Of a DNA stretch of 64,000 nucleotides, positions 15,180 through 23,926 are shown one piece after another. The DNA lies in the NCBI GenBank assembly GCA_019635585.1, contig JAHBZE010000001.1:868001-932000 (forward strand). Reading direction: 5' to 3'. Each line of letters opens with the position of its first letter. Within the stretch, counting starts at the first letter, position 1. The position numbers were made by a program, and so were the translations under genes. Source of the DNA: Xanthobacteraceae bacterium (GTDB lineage Bacteria; Pseudomonadota; Alphaproteobacteria; Rhizobiales; Xanthobacteraceae). Below the pieces are notes generated by a model. The model did no database searches, was not told where the DNA came from, and saw only the letters and a list, made by a program, of their open reading frames with translations.

Positions 15180-16808
15180 CTATTTTTGTTTCTCTTCTTC
15201 CCAGAAGGCGGTTTCGCCCTGCGCCTGCATGAGCGCGAGAATCTTCTCACGCGGAATGACGCCGCAGCGCTTTGCCCAGGTTTCATATTGCGCCTTCATC
15301 TCGCTTACGCGGTCCGGGTGCTTCGCGGCAATGTCGTTCAACTCGGTTCGATCGAGCTCCATGTCGTAGAGCTCCCACGGACCCGGATACTTCCGCACCA
15401 ACTTCCACTTGCCGACACGTACGGCGGCGTTGCCTTCGTGTTCCCAGAACAGCGGTCCACGCACAGGTGCTTCGGAACCGAACGACGGCACCATGCTCAC
15501 GCCCTCGAGCGGAAGGATCTTGTTGCCTTTATACTCGTGTGGATAGGCGGCGCCCGTCACATCGACCACCGTCGCCATGATGTCGGGCAGTTGATAGGGA
15601 TTGTGCCGCAATCCGCCCTTCTCCTTGATGCCCGCTGGCCAATGCACGATGAACGGCGTCGCAATGCCGCCTTCGTGAATCCAGTGCTTATAGAGCCGAA
15701 ACGGCGCATTCGAGAGATTGGCCCAGGCCGTGCCGTAACTCTGATAGGTGTCTTCCGCGCCAGGCATGATCGAAGGATCGTTGCCGAAACGCACCGGCTT
15801 GCCGTCGCGCGTCTTCGCTTTTGCGATCATTAGACCGATCAACTCTTCCGCAGTCACGCCTTCCGGAATGTCTTCGGCGCAGGCGCCGTTATCGGATAGG
15901 AATATCAGGAGCGTATTGTCGAGTTGTCCGGTTTCCTCCAGCGCCTTGAGGATACGGCCGATACCTTGATCCATGCGGTCGATCTGGGCTGCATAGACTT
16001 CCATGCAACGCAGTGTCCATTCGCGATGCTTCGCTTCATCGAACGGCGGTTGGGTCGGATCGCGGTCCGTCAGTTTCCAGTTCGGATGCAGGATGCCTTC
16101 ATCGACGAGACGCTTCAGGCGTTCCTCGCGCAGCCGGTCCCAGCCCGCATCGAAGCGGCCTTTATATTTCTTGATGTCCTCTTCATGGGCGTGCAGCGGC
16201 CAATGCGGCGCAGTATAGGCGACGTATTGAAAGAACGGCGTATCGCCGCTCTCCTTCTTATGTTGACGGATGTATTCGACCGCCTGATCGCTGATTGCGT
16301 CGGTATAAAAGAAGGAGGGATCCTTCTCGTATTCGTGCTCGATATTCTCGTTGCCACGCGTCAGCGTGGTCGGATGATAGAAGCTGCCGGCACCGATGAT
16401 CGTGCCGTAGAAATGATCGAAGCCGCGCTGCATCGGCCAGGCATCGGTCGGTTCTGTCAGATTTTGCGCGACATGCCACTTACCGCTGAGATAGGTCTTG
16501 TAGTTCTGTTGCTTCAGCACTTCCGCGATCGTTACGCAGCTCCGATTCAAGTTTCCGGCGTAGCCTTCCGGCCCATTGCTATAGGTCAGAATACCGATCC
16601 CGGTCTGGTGCGGATGCAATCCGGTAAGCAGCGACGCGCGCGAAGGGCTGCAACGCGCGGTGTTGTAGAATTGCGAGTAACGCAGGCCGTTCGCGGCAAG
16701 CCGGTCGAGGTTCGGCGTTTCGATCTCGCCGCCGTAACAGCCGATATCCGAATAGCCCATGTCGTCATTCAGAATGATGAGAATGTTGGGCTTCTTGCCG
16801 CTTGCCAT
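15180..16808 (-). CDS. Cys-type arylsulfatase-family sulfatase
   Basis: 542 residues from the ATG at 16808, chosen for the GGAAAG 7-8 bases upstream. Sulfatase signature CSPSRASLLTG starts at Cys53, the residue to be converted to formylglycine. Metal-binding LNDDMGYSDIG lies near the N-terminus and the C-terminal half carries WELYDMELDRTE typical of arylsulfatase/choline-sulfatase-like enzymes. There is no signal peptide, so the protein is probably cytoplasmic and acts on an imported sulfate ester. The FGE gene follows immediately and the GntR gene and importer precede it on the same strand. Substrate unknown. Confidence 0.93.
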   Translation of the reverse strand: MASGKKPNILIILNDDMGYSDIGCYGGEIETPNLDRLAANGLRYSQFYNTARCSPSRASLLTGLHPHQTGIGILTYSNGPEGYAGNLNRSCVTIAEVLKQQNYKTYLSGKWHVAQNLTEPTDAWPMQRGFDHFYGTIIGAGSFYHPTTLTRGNENIEHEYEKDPSFFYTDAISDQAVEYIRQHKKESGDTPFFQYVAYTAPHWPLHAHEEDIKKYKGRFDAGWDRLREERLKRLVDEGILHPNWKLTDRDPTQPPFDEAKHREWTLRCMEVYAAQIDRMDQGIGRILKALEETGQLDNTLLIFLSDNGACAEDIPEGVTAEELIGLMIAKAKTRDGKPVRFGNDPSIMPGAEDTYQSYGTAWANLSNAPFRLYKHWIHEGGIATPFIVHWPAGIKEKGGLRHNPYQLPDIMATVVDVTGAAYPHEYKGNKILPLEGVSMVPSFGSEAPVRGPLFWEHEGNAAVRVGKWKLVRKYPGPWELYDMELDRTELNDIAAKHPDRVSEMKAQYETWAKRCGVIPREKILALMQAQGETAFWEEEKQK

Positions 16809-16834
16809 GACTGACTTTCCTTCGGATATGCAAT

Positions 16835-17602
16835 TTACGTTGCGCGCCGCGTGAGACTGATGCTCAAGCGGAAAAATTCGGGAAGATAGGAGGCGCGCAG
16901 GAGTTCGAGCGCGCGGCCATCCTTGCCGAGCGTCAGACGCTCGATTGTCAGCAATGGCGCGCCCGGTTTCACGCCGAGCAGTTTTGCGCTGGTCGCGTCG
17001 GTGAGGCCCGCACCGATCGTCTGCTTGGCTTCGGCGATTTCGTGACCGAGATCGTCTTCCAGCACGCTGTACATGATGATCTTGATAAGCTCGCGCTTCT
17101 CGAGTTCCAGCCCGACATCGGGCGGATAAAATGCGTGCTCGATCGCGATCGGCGTGTCGTCGGCAAGCCGCAGGCGCTTTAGCTGCCACACCGCGCGCTC
17201 CTGAAGCTTCTCCTTCACGCCGACGTCGTGCCGGTTGGTCATGCCTTGCTGGAGCACCTTCGCGCCGGCTTCGTAGCCTGCATCGCGAATGGTTTCGGAG
17301 AAGCCCATGAGGCGCCCGACCCAGTTTTCCGGCTGATTGGAGCGCAAGAAGGTGCCGCGCCCACGCGAGCGCGCGAACATTCCCTCATGCACCAGCGGCG
17401 AAATTGCGTTGCGGATCGTAATTCGGCTCACGCCGAAATAGCGGCCGAGTTCTGCCTCAGTCATCAGACGGCCGTCTGCATCGATCAATTCGCCCTTCTT
17501 CACCTGCCTCCGGATCGACTCCCTGATCTGGATGTGAAGCGGCGTACCGCCTTCTGCGACGGACTGATGGCGGGCATTGGCCGCAATCAAAGAAGATTTC
17601 AT
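16835..17602 (-). CDS. GntR family transcriptional regulator (HutC/UTRA subfamily)
   Basis: 255 residues. N-terminal winged helix (about 25-95: IQIRESIRRQVKKGELI, LMTEAELGRYFGVSRITIRNAI) and C-terminal UTRA ligand domain (about 110-250, ending TIERLTLGKDGRALELLRASYLPEFFR). It lies between the importer ATPase (1 bp away) and the sulfatase on the same strand, so it is part of the operon it presumably controls. A candidate operator, TGTTATAACA, lies ahead of the first gene at 21879-21888. The ligand is likely the transported sulfate ester or its product (inference). Confidence 0.93.
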   Translation of the reverse strand: MKSSLIAANARHQSVAEGGTPLHIQIRESIRRQVKKGELIDADGRLMTEAELGRYFGVSRITIRNAISPLVHEGMFARSRGRGTFLRSNQPENWVGRLMGFSETIRDAGYEAGAKVLQQGMTNRHDVGVKEKLQERAVWQLKRLRLADDTPIAIEHAFYPPDVGLELEKRELIKIIMYSVLEDDLGHEIAEAKQTIGAGLTDATSAKLLGVKPGAPLLTIERLTLGKDGRALELLRASYLPEFFRLSISLTRRAT

Positions 17603-17603
17603 T

Positions 17604-18659
17604 TCAAACCAAACGCTTTCTGGTTTCGGGGTCGAATAAATGGAAATCCTGGGGGCGCGCGGAAATCGATACCGTATCCCCCTCTTTCGGTACGTTTTCG
17701 TCGCCCACGCGCACGCGCATCAAGGCCCCGCCGATGTCCAGATCGAGCACCGCGGTGTCTCCTAGATGCTCGACAAGATCGACACGCGACTTCAACCCAT
17801 CCGCACCGATCCGGATTGCGCTGGGGCGAATGCCGGCGATCACGTCACGCGAACCTGTAATCTGCACGGCGGTTTTAAAGCGCTGGCCTCCGAGAATAAT
17901 GTCGCCATCACTGTACTTCGCATTGACCAGATTCATCGGCGGATTGCCAATGAAGCCAGCGATATCGATCGAATTCGGTTTGGCAAAAACCTCCGCCGGC
18001 GTCCCGATTTGCTGAATTTCTCCGGCCATGAATACCGCCATGCGATCTGCGAGCGTCATCGCCTCTTCCTGATCGTGAGTTACATAAACGGCGGTCACGT
18101 CCAGCGAGCGCTGTAACTTCTTCAATTCGACGCGCGTTTCGAGGCGCAACTTCGCGTCGAGATTGGAGAGCGGTTCGTCGAGCAGAAAAAGCCGCGCCTT
18201 GCGCACGATCGCCCGCGCCAGCGCACAACGCTGCTGCTGTCCGCCGGAAAGCTGGCCCGGCCTTCGATCGAGGAGATGCTCGATCTTCACCTTGCGCGCC
18301 GCATCGAATACCGCGGCCGCGATTTCCGATTTCGGCACTTTCGCCATTTCGAGCGGGAAGGAAATGTTTTCGGCTACCGTCATATGCGGATAGAGCGCGT
18401 AGCTCTGGAATACCATCGCAACATCGCGATCCGCCGCATCGACCCCGGTCACGTCGTTGCCGTCGATTAGCACCCGGCCGGAGGTCGGCGCATCCAGCCC
18501 CGCCAGAATCCGCAACGTCGTGCTTTTTCCCGAACCCGACGGACCGAGCAGCGCGAAGAATTCACCCGGATTGATTTCGAAACTGACATCTTTCAGCGCG
18601 ACGAATTCGCCATGCTTCTTCCAGATGTCCTTGAAAATGACCTGACCCCGCGCATTCAT
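17604..18659 (-). CDS. carbohydrate-type ABC transporter ATP-binding protein (UgpC/MalK type)
   Basis: 351 residues from the ATG at 18659, which overlaps the upstream permease stop (ATGA). It has Walker A GPSGSGKST, Q-loop FQSYALYPHMTV, signature LSGGQQQRCALARAI, Walker B LFLLDEPLSNLD, switch histidine VTHDQEEA, and a C-terminal regulatory TOBE domain (about 235-350), the layout of sugar/glycerol-phosphate importers. With two permeases and a binding protein it completes a CUT1-type importer. The operon also holds sulfatase and FGE, so a sulfated sugar or polyol is a reasonable guess. Confidence 0.93.
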   Translation of the reverse strand: MNARGQVIFKDIWKKHGEFVALKDVSFEINPGEFFALLGPSGSGKSTTLRILAGLDAPTSGRVLIDGNDVTGVDAADRDVAMVFQSYALYPHMTVAENISFPLEMAKVPKSEIAAAVFDAARKVKIEHLLDRRPGQLSGGQQQRCALARAIVRKARLFLLDEPLSNLDAKLRLETRVELKKLQRSLDVTAVYVTHDQEEAMTLADRMAVFMAGEIQQIGTPAEVFAKPNSIDIAGFIGNPPMNLVNAKYSDGDIILGGQRFKTAVQITGSRDVIAGIRPSAIRIGADGLKSRVDLVEHLGDTAVLDLDIGGALMRVRVGDENVPKEGDTVSISARPQDFHLFDPETRKRLV

Positions 18660-19489
18660 CGGCGCCCTCCTCCCTTGACAGCGCCGACCGTCAGACCTTT
18701 CACGATATGTTTCTGTGCGACGATCCCGAGGATCACGACCGGAAGCATCGCAAGCACGGAAACCGCGGCGAGCTTCGCCCACAGCGTCTGCTCGACGGAA
18801 ACGAAATTGAACATCGCGATCGTCACCGGCCGCACGGTATTTCCGCTCAAGACGACGGCGAATAGAAACTCGTTCCAGGCATTGAGGAATACGAAGACGA
18901 CGGTGACGGCGATGCCGCCGCGCACCTGCGGAATGATGATCCGCCATAGCGTCCGCATCCGGCTCGCACCGTCGAGATAGGCGGCTTCCTCCATCTCATA
19001 AGGGATGTCCTCGAAATAGGAGACGAGCAGCCAGATCGCGAACGGCAGCGAGAACGAAAGATAGATCAGGATGATGCCCTGATAGGTGTCGATCCATCCG
19101 ATATTCCGCAGCACCATATAATACGGGATGATGATGCCGACCGGCGGCAGCATCTGCGTCGCCAGCATATAAAAGCCGGTGAATTTCTTGCCGTAGAAGC
19201 GAAGCCGCGCGAGTGCATAAGCCGCGGGAATCGCCAGCGCCATGGTTACGATGGTGGTGCCGACCGAAATGATCATGCTTGAAACCAGATTCGGAATGAT
19301 CGATCCCGAGCCGAAAAGCACATCCCGATAAGCATCCAACGTCGGTTCGAACAGAAGCTTCGGCGGATATGCCAGCGCATCGCGATCTGTTTTGAACGAG
19401 TTCAGCACGCTCCATAGAATCGGAAACGCCCAGGCGAGCAGAAACACGGCCGTAATTGCGAACAGAACGACCATACGAAGGCGCTTCAT
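18656..19489 (-). CDS. carbohydrate ABC transporter permease (MalG/UgpE type)
   Basis: 277 residues from the ATG at 19489, preceded by a strong GGAGGAG ribosome site and overlapping the upstream permease stop as ATGA. Six transmembrane segments and the EAA loop (MEEAAYLDGASRMRTLWRIIIP) identify a CUT1 permease of the MalG class. It pairs with the MalF-type permease encoded just upstream to form the membrane channel. Its own stop overlaps the ATPase start by 4 bp, so the three membrane/ATPase genes are translationally chained. Confidence 0.93.
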   Translation of the reverse strand: MKRLRMVVLFAITAVFLLAWAFPILWSVLNSFKTDRDALAYPPKLLFEPTLDAYRDVLFGSGSIIPNLVSSMIISVGTTIVTMALAIPAAYALARLRFYGKKFTGFYMLATQMLPPVGIIIPYYMVLRNIGWIDTYQGIILIYLSFSLPFAIWLLVSYFEDIPYEMEEAAYLDGASRMRTLWRIIIPQVRGGIAVTVVFVFLNAWNEFLFAVVLSGNTVRPVTIAMFNFVSVEQTLWAKLAAVSVLAMLPVVILGIVAQKHIVKGLTVGAVKGGGRR

Positions 19490-20421
19490 TTGCTCCTCCG
19501 GATCGCAAACAGAATGGCGGAAATGATGATCGTCACGATCAGGAGCGCCACCGCGAGCGCCGAGCCGTAGCCGATCGAAAGTTCGGTGAAGGATTTCCGA
19601 TAGGCGTAGAGATTGAGAATTTCCGTCGCCGTGCCCGGTCCGCCGCCGGTCACGGTGAAGATCGCAGCGAAGGCGGTCAGCGCCACCATGGTCCGCATGA
19701 TGATGACCATGACGATCGCCGGGCGCAGGAGCGGCAGCGTGATCCTGCGGAAGCGCTGCCACGCCGAGGCGCGGTCGATGCGCGCGGCCTCGTAAATATC
19801 TTCCGGGAGCGACGCCAGCGAAGCCAAGAGCACCATGAACGCGAATGGCGTCCACTGCCAGGTGTGGATCACAATGACCGAAACCATGGCGAGGGACGGA
19901 TCACCGAGCCAGTTCTTGCTGCCGAGGCCCGCCGTAATCGCAAGATAATCGACGATACCGAATTCCGGAGCGAGCATGAAGGTGCGCCAGATCATGCCGA
20001 CGACGGCCGGAGAAAGCACCACCGGCAGGATCGCGATGATGCGGAACCAACCCTGCCCTCGCTTCATATTCATCACGAACAACGCGAGCGCGAGGCCGAT
20101 CACGATCTGAAGCAGGACGGTCGAGATCGTATAGACGAGGCTGACGATCAGCGAATGCCAGAAGCGGTCGTCGGCAAGCAAGACCTTGTAATTTTCAAGC
20201 CCGACGAAACCGTTCATGAACGGCATCGAGAGATTGATCCGGTAGACGCTCGTGTAAACGAGAAAGAGCAGCGGAAACGTCGTGGTCAGAAGCAGCGCAA
20301 AAAACGCCGGTGCAAGCAGAAGCGTCGCGAAGCGGCGCTCCCGCTGCACAAGCACCCGGCCAAAATCGCTGGAAGCGATTTCGGCCGGGCCTGCTGTCAT
20401 CGTGTTTTCGCCGGCAAGCAT
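19486..20421 (-). CDS. carbohydrate ABC transporter permease (MalF/UgpA type)
   Basis: 311 residues, six predicted membrane segments (the first around LLLAPAFFALLLTTTFPLLFL) and the EAA loop DIYEAARIDRASAWQRFRRI. This is the MalF/UgpA-class partner of the downstream permease. The start at 20421 is 2 bp from the stop of the binding-protein gene; a second ATG at about 20400 is possible. Same operon as the sulfatase. Confidence 0.92.
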   Translation of the reverse strand: MLAGENTMTAGPAEIASSDFGRVLVQRERRFATLLLAPAFFALLLTTTFPLLFLVYTSVYRINLSMPFMNGFVGLENYKVLLADDRFWHSLIVSLVYTISTVLLQIVIGLALALFVMNMKRGQGWFRIIAILPVVLSPAVVGMIWRTFMLAPEFGIVDYLAITAGLGSKNWLGDPSLAMVSVIVIHTWQWTPFAFMVLLASLASLPEDIYEAARIDRASAWQRFRRITLPLLRPAIVMVIIMRTMVALTAFAAIFTVTGGGPGTATEILNLYAYRKSFTELSIGYGSALAVALLIVTIIISAILFAIRRSK

Positions 20422-20423
20422 CC

Positions 20424-21821
20424 TCAGCCGCGCATCATCGGCTCGATACGCTTCTGCGCGTCGTCAAGCGCAGCCTTCACGGTGTTCTGGCCCGACAACG
20501 CCGACTGGATAGCGGTCGCCATCGTGTCGCCGATCGCCGGCCACTGCGGAACGCGCGGACGCCAATCGACGTCAGTATCGCTCTGCAATGCCTCCATCGA
20601 GACCTGCACGAAGTTGTCCCCGAAACCGTTCAGGAGTTTCACATACTCCGCATCCTTCCAGACCGACTCACGGTTGGCGCCCGAACGCTTGGTCGGACCC
20701 GCGAACTTGTGCGCAGTACGTGCCTGCGTTTCCGCACTCGCCGCCCACTGGATGAAGAGCCAGGTCGCTTTCTTTTTCTTCTCCGAAAGCGCGGCATTGA
20801 TCGGGAAGCCCCAGTTCCAGATCGAGCTGACGCGCTTGCCGGACGGACCCTTCGGCCAGCGCGCATAGGCAATCTTGCCGATCACCTTCGACTTCTCGGG
20901 GTTATTCACGACCGACGCCGAGGAATGCGCGTCGATATAGCTGCCGAGCGTGCCCTGCGAGAACGCATCGGCGATATCCGGCCAGTTCCAGTTCGATGCC
21001 GCGTTCGGCGCGTATTTGCGCATCAGATCGACGTAATAGGCGAGCGCGGCTTCTGCCTCGGGGCCATTGACCGTCAGCTTGCCGCCCTTGAACCACTCCC
21101 CACCGAATTCGCGGAACAGCGATGGGTAGATGTACATATTCTGGCCTGCGCCTGCGACGCCACGAAGCGCTGCGCCCCAGACGCGATTATCCGGAGCGTG
21201 AACGGCTGCCGCATTCTTCATATAGTCTTCGAGCGTATCGGCGGCTTTGATGCCCTTCGCTTCGTAAAGATCCTTGCGATAGACTTGGATCGTGACTTCA
21301 CCGTCATAAGGCATGCCATAGAGCTTGCCGTCGACGCTGTTCGCTCCGCGCCACGCCGGGAAGATGTCTTCGTAGTTGAACCAGTTCTTGTCGGTCAGCG
21401 AGGCATCATTGAGATAGGTGTCGAGTTGATCCACCCATTTGTTCGCCGCATAGAGCGAGTAGTACATCGGGTCGGTAGCCGACGTCGCGTAGGTCGCGGT
21501 TTTCGACGTTAGGTCGATCACGCTCTTCTGACGGATCTGCGCGGGCGGCACTTTCTCGAAGCGCACGTCGATGCCGGTGAGCGCCTTGAACTGCGCTTCG
21601 AGCGAAATCAAGTTTTCGAAATAGCTAGCAGGGATGACCGCTACGGTAATGGTCTCGCCTTCCGCCTGACGCCAATTGATCTTTGCGGATTGGTACGCGC
21701 CGAGGCTCGCGTCTTGCGCGCGTGCGTGTCTGAGAATGGCCGGACCGAAACCGATAAAGGCCGCCGCGGCCGTGCTCGTTTTCAGGAACGTCCTTCGCGT
21801 GGGCTTACTGAACGACTTCAT
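20424..21821 (-). CDS. extracellular solute-binding protein of sugar-type ABC transporter, Tat-exported
   Basis: 465 residues of solute-binding family 1 (MalE/UgpB-like). The N-terminus TRRTFLKTSTAAAAF is a twin-arginine signal, with likely cleavage after HARAQD, so the protein should be folded before export to the periplasm. It binds the substrate for the downstream permease pair. It is the first gene of the seven-gene minus-strand unit that ends with sulfatase and FGE; a palindromic operator candidate lies about 58 bp before its start. Confidence 0.92.
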   Translation of the reverse strand: MKSFSKPTRRTFLKTSTAAAAFIGFGPAILRHARAQDASLGAYQSAKINWRQAEGETITVAVIPASYFENLISLEAQFKALTGIDVRFEKVPPAQIRQKSVIDLTSKTATYATSATDPMYYSLYAANKWVDQLDTYLNDASLTDKNWFNYEDIFPAWRGANSVDGKLYGMPYDGEVTIQVYRKDLYEAKGIKAADTLEDYMKNAAAVHAPDNRVWGAALRGVAGAGQNMYIYPSLFREFGGEWFKGGKLTVNGPEAEAALAYYVDLMRKYAPNAASNWNWPDIADAFSQGTLGSYIDAHSSASVVNNPEKSKVIGKIAYARWPKGPSGKRVSSIWNWGFPINAALSEKKKKATWLFIQWAASAETQARTAHKFAGPTKRSGANRESVWKDAEYVKLLNGFGDNFVQVSMEALQSDTDVDWRPRVPQWPAIGDTMATAIQSALSGQNTVKAALDDAQKRIEPMMRG

Positions 21822-21878
21822 TTCCTGTCCTCCCTGTTCCCGGCTTTGGCGCCGGTTATGTCAGGACGTTTCGGGAAA

Positions 21879-21888
21879 TGTTATAACA
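21879..21888. promoter_or_regulatory. palindromic operator candidate TGTTATAACA
   Basis: A perfect 10-bp palindrome 58 bp before the binding-protein ATG at 21821, inside the 172-bp interval that must hold the promoter. It includes TATAAC, which may serve as a -10 box. GT...AC palindromes are typical of GntR/HutC-type operators, and a GntR gene lies in the operon, so autoregulation is plausible. No experimental support. Confidence 0.45.
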
Positions 21889-21993
21889 AGTCAAGACGCC
21901 CGGTTCGCACTGCAATAGACCGCGGTAGCGCGGAACAAGCCGCGTCTAGCCGCCGGAAAACAAAAGCTCGCCGATGAGGCTTTCGCCTCTCGT

Positions 21994-23145
21994 TCATCGC
22001 AACCACTGTCGTATCGGAGCGTAATTTCGGACGTCGGGTATCTCGCCGAGACCCGGCGCATCGCTCAGCGTGCAATGTCCGTCGCTGACTTTGCGGACCT
22101 CGCCCGACAATTCGTCGCGAAGCGGATTCGGATTTGCATCGATTTCAAGAAGGCCGTTACCGCCGGCGGCGGCAAGTAAATGAGCCGAAGCAAGCAACCC
22201 GATCCCCCCGCCGAGCCAATGCGGGCAATAGGTGAGCCCGGCTGCATTCACGCGGCCGGCAACGCCAAGACAACGCGAGAAGCCGCCCCATTTGCCTAGA
22301 TCAGGCTGCACGAAGGTGAGTGTCTGCGACGCGATTGCCGCATCAAAGGCGGTATCGCTGGAAAGATTTTCGCCGGCAGCGAGAGGGATTTCCGTTGCCT
22401 GCTTCAAATCGGCCCACATATTCCATGGCTGATCTGCGCGAATGGGCTCTTCAAGCCAATTCAGACGGAACTCCTCGAGCCGCGGCGCGGCGTCACGCGC
22501 CTGCGCAAGGGTCCAGGCCTGGTTTGCATCGGCCATGAGATTCACATCCGGGCCGAGAGTGTCGCGAAGTGCCTTCAGATTTGCGACATCCCGATCGGCG
22601 CCGAAGCCGACTTTCAGTTTGAAGCTGCGATGACCATCGCGTTGACGTTCGGACGCAAGTATTTCCGGCTGATCCGGGTTCAGGCCGCTCGCATAAACGG
22701 GAATTCTCGGCGAAGCCCCGCCAAGCATTCTCCACAGCGGCTGTCCAAATTTACGCGCCGATAGATCCCATAGCGCGATATCGATGCCTGCGATGCATTG
22801 GGCCAGCGGGCCGTGCTCGCCGGTTTGAATGGCAAGAACCGCCATTGTCTCCGCCATCTCGTCGAATGCCGCCGACGGCGATTCGAATTGCTTATTGATA
22901 ATGCGTGGCGCGATCGCGCTTTCGATCAGCCGCGCGCGATGCTCCGCGCCGACCGTCGGAAAATTGCACCAGATTTCGCCCCAACCTTTCGTGCCGTCGG
23001 CATCGGAAATCCTCACAAAGAGCGCTGGCCTGTCGTGCATCACGCCGAAAGACGTGCGTACCGGCGTTTGAACGGGATAGCGAAACAAGAGCGTTTCGAC
23101 GCTTACCGGCTGGACCGGCGCCGTTTCGATCTGGCGTGAAGTCAC
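21994..23145 (-). CDS. mandelate racemase/muconate lactonizing enzyme family protein
   Basis: 383 residues of the enolase superfamily. The N-terminal capping domain is followed by the TIM barrel with the KxK-type motif FKLKVGFG, metal ligands in MADANQAW, NWLEEPI and AAGENL, and a late histidine in CPHWLGGGIG. Members racemise, dehydrate or cycloisomerise sugar acids and related carboxylates through an enolate. The start is a GTG at 23145 that overlaps the GntR stop (GTGA). It may act on the desulfated product of the neighbouring unit 172 bp downstream, or on the substrate of the divergent importer; the context does not decide. Confidence 0.9.
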   Translation of the reverse strand: MTSRQIETAPVQPVSVETLLFRYPVQTPVRTSFGVMHDRPALFVRISDADGTKGWGEIWCNFPTVGAEHRARLIESAIAPRIINKQFESPSAAFDEMAETMAVLAIQTGEHGPLAQCIAGIDIALWDLSARKFGQPLWRMLGGASPRIPVYASGLNPDQPEILASERQRDGHRSFKLKVGFGADRDVANLKALRDTLGPDVNLMADANQAWTLAQARDAAPRLEEFRLNWLEEPIRADQPWNMWADLKQATEIPLAAGENLSSDTAFDAAIASQTLTFVQPDLGKWGGFSRCLGVAGRVNAAGLTYCPHWLGGGIGLLASAHLLAAAGGNGLLEIDANPNPLRDELSGEVRKVSDGHCTLSDAPGLGEIPDVRNYAPIRQWLR

Positions 23146-23867
23146 GGTTTCAAGTCCATTTCAAGATGGATGTAATCGCCCCGGTATGTAACCTCGCCGA
23201 GATAGATCACCGTTCCGTCGCCGATGGTGCAAACGCGGCGCACTTCCGCAACCGGCGTATTCACCGCGACACCGAGGTGATGGGCAACATCCATATCCGC
23301 CTTGCCGATCTCCAGCGTCTGGCTGGCGCGCGCGATCTTCACTCCCGGCATGTCGAGCAAGACCGGAATAATCGTTTCCTTGCGGAAACGAGACGACGCC
23401 TTTTTAAAGATTCGCTGATCGATATAGATCGAGATAACGCAGTAACGTTCGCCGTTGCGCGAGTGAACGCGACGCATGAAATGATAGGCAGGCGCTGCTT
23501 TTCCGTCTTCCGGATCGAGGCGCGGCATTGCAGACGCCTGTTCGATCAACGTCAATTGCGGCTTGTCGTGACGATACACGTCGGCGAGGTCGCGCAGCGT
23601 CATCCCGAGACGAAGCGACGGCGAACGCTGCGGCACCGAATTGACGTAGGTGCCGCGACCCCGTTCCGGCGAAACCAGCCCTTCCCGCGCCAGGAGATTG
23701 ATGGCCTGCCGCACCGTGACGCGCGCGACGTCGAATTCGCGCGTGAGTTGCTCGATCGTGGGAAGCGCCTGGCCTTCGGGCCAGATGCCGCGCGAAATCC
23801 GCCCGCGGAATAAATCCGCAAGCTGCGCGTAACGGGGTACCGGGCTGTTTCCGAAGGATTTGTGCAC
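23142..23867 (-). CDS. GntR family transcriptional regulator (HutC/UTRA subfamily), second copy
   Basis: 241 residues. The winged helix (about 10-75, with QALPTIEQLTREFDVARVTV) is followed by a UTRA ligand domain (about 95-240). It is divergent from the plus-strand importer/GMC operon with only 59 bp between starts, and it is translationally coupled to the enolase-superfamily gene. It therefore probably controls both directions from a shared site; the palindrome ATAGTACTAT lies in that interval. Confidence 0.92.
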   Translation of the reverse strand: MHKSFGNSPVPRYAQLADLFRGRISRGIWPEGQALPTIEQLTREFDVARVTVRQAINLLAREGLVSPERGRGTYVNSVPQRSPSLRLGMTLRDLADVYRHDKPQLTLIEQASAMPRLDPEDGKAAPAYHFMRRVHSRNGERYCVISIYIDQRIFKKASSRFRKETIIPVLLDMPGVKIARASQTLEIGKADMDVAHHLGVAVNTPVAEVRRVCTIGDGTVIYLGEVTYRGDYIHLEMDLKP

Positions 23868-23893
23868 GGCTGCTTGTGCTAAAAGTTCTAACT

Positions 23894-23903
23894 ATAGTAC
23901 TAT
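23894..23903. promoter_or_regulatory. palindromic operator candidate ATAGTACTAT between divergent genes
   Basis: Perfect 10-bp palindrome in the 59-bp interval between the GntR gene (minus, start 23867) and the ABC permease gene (plus, start 23927). Its central position suggests one regulator controls both transcripts. The adjacent GntR protein is the obvious candidate; this is inference from position and symmetry. Confidence 0.45.
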
Positions 23904-23926
23904 TAAGCCATGAAACAGGCAACCCG

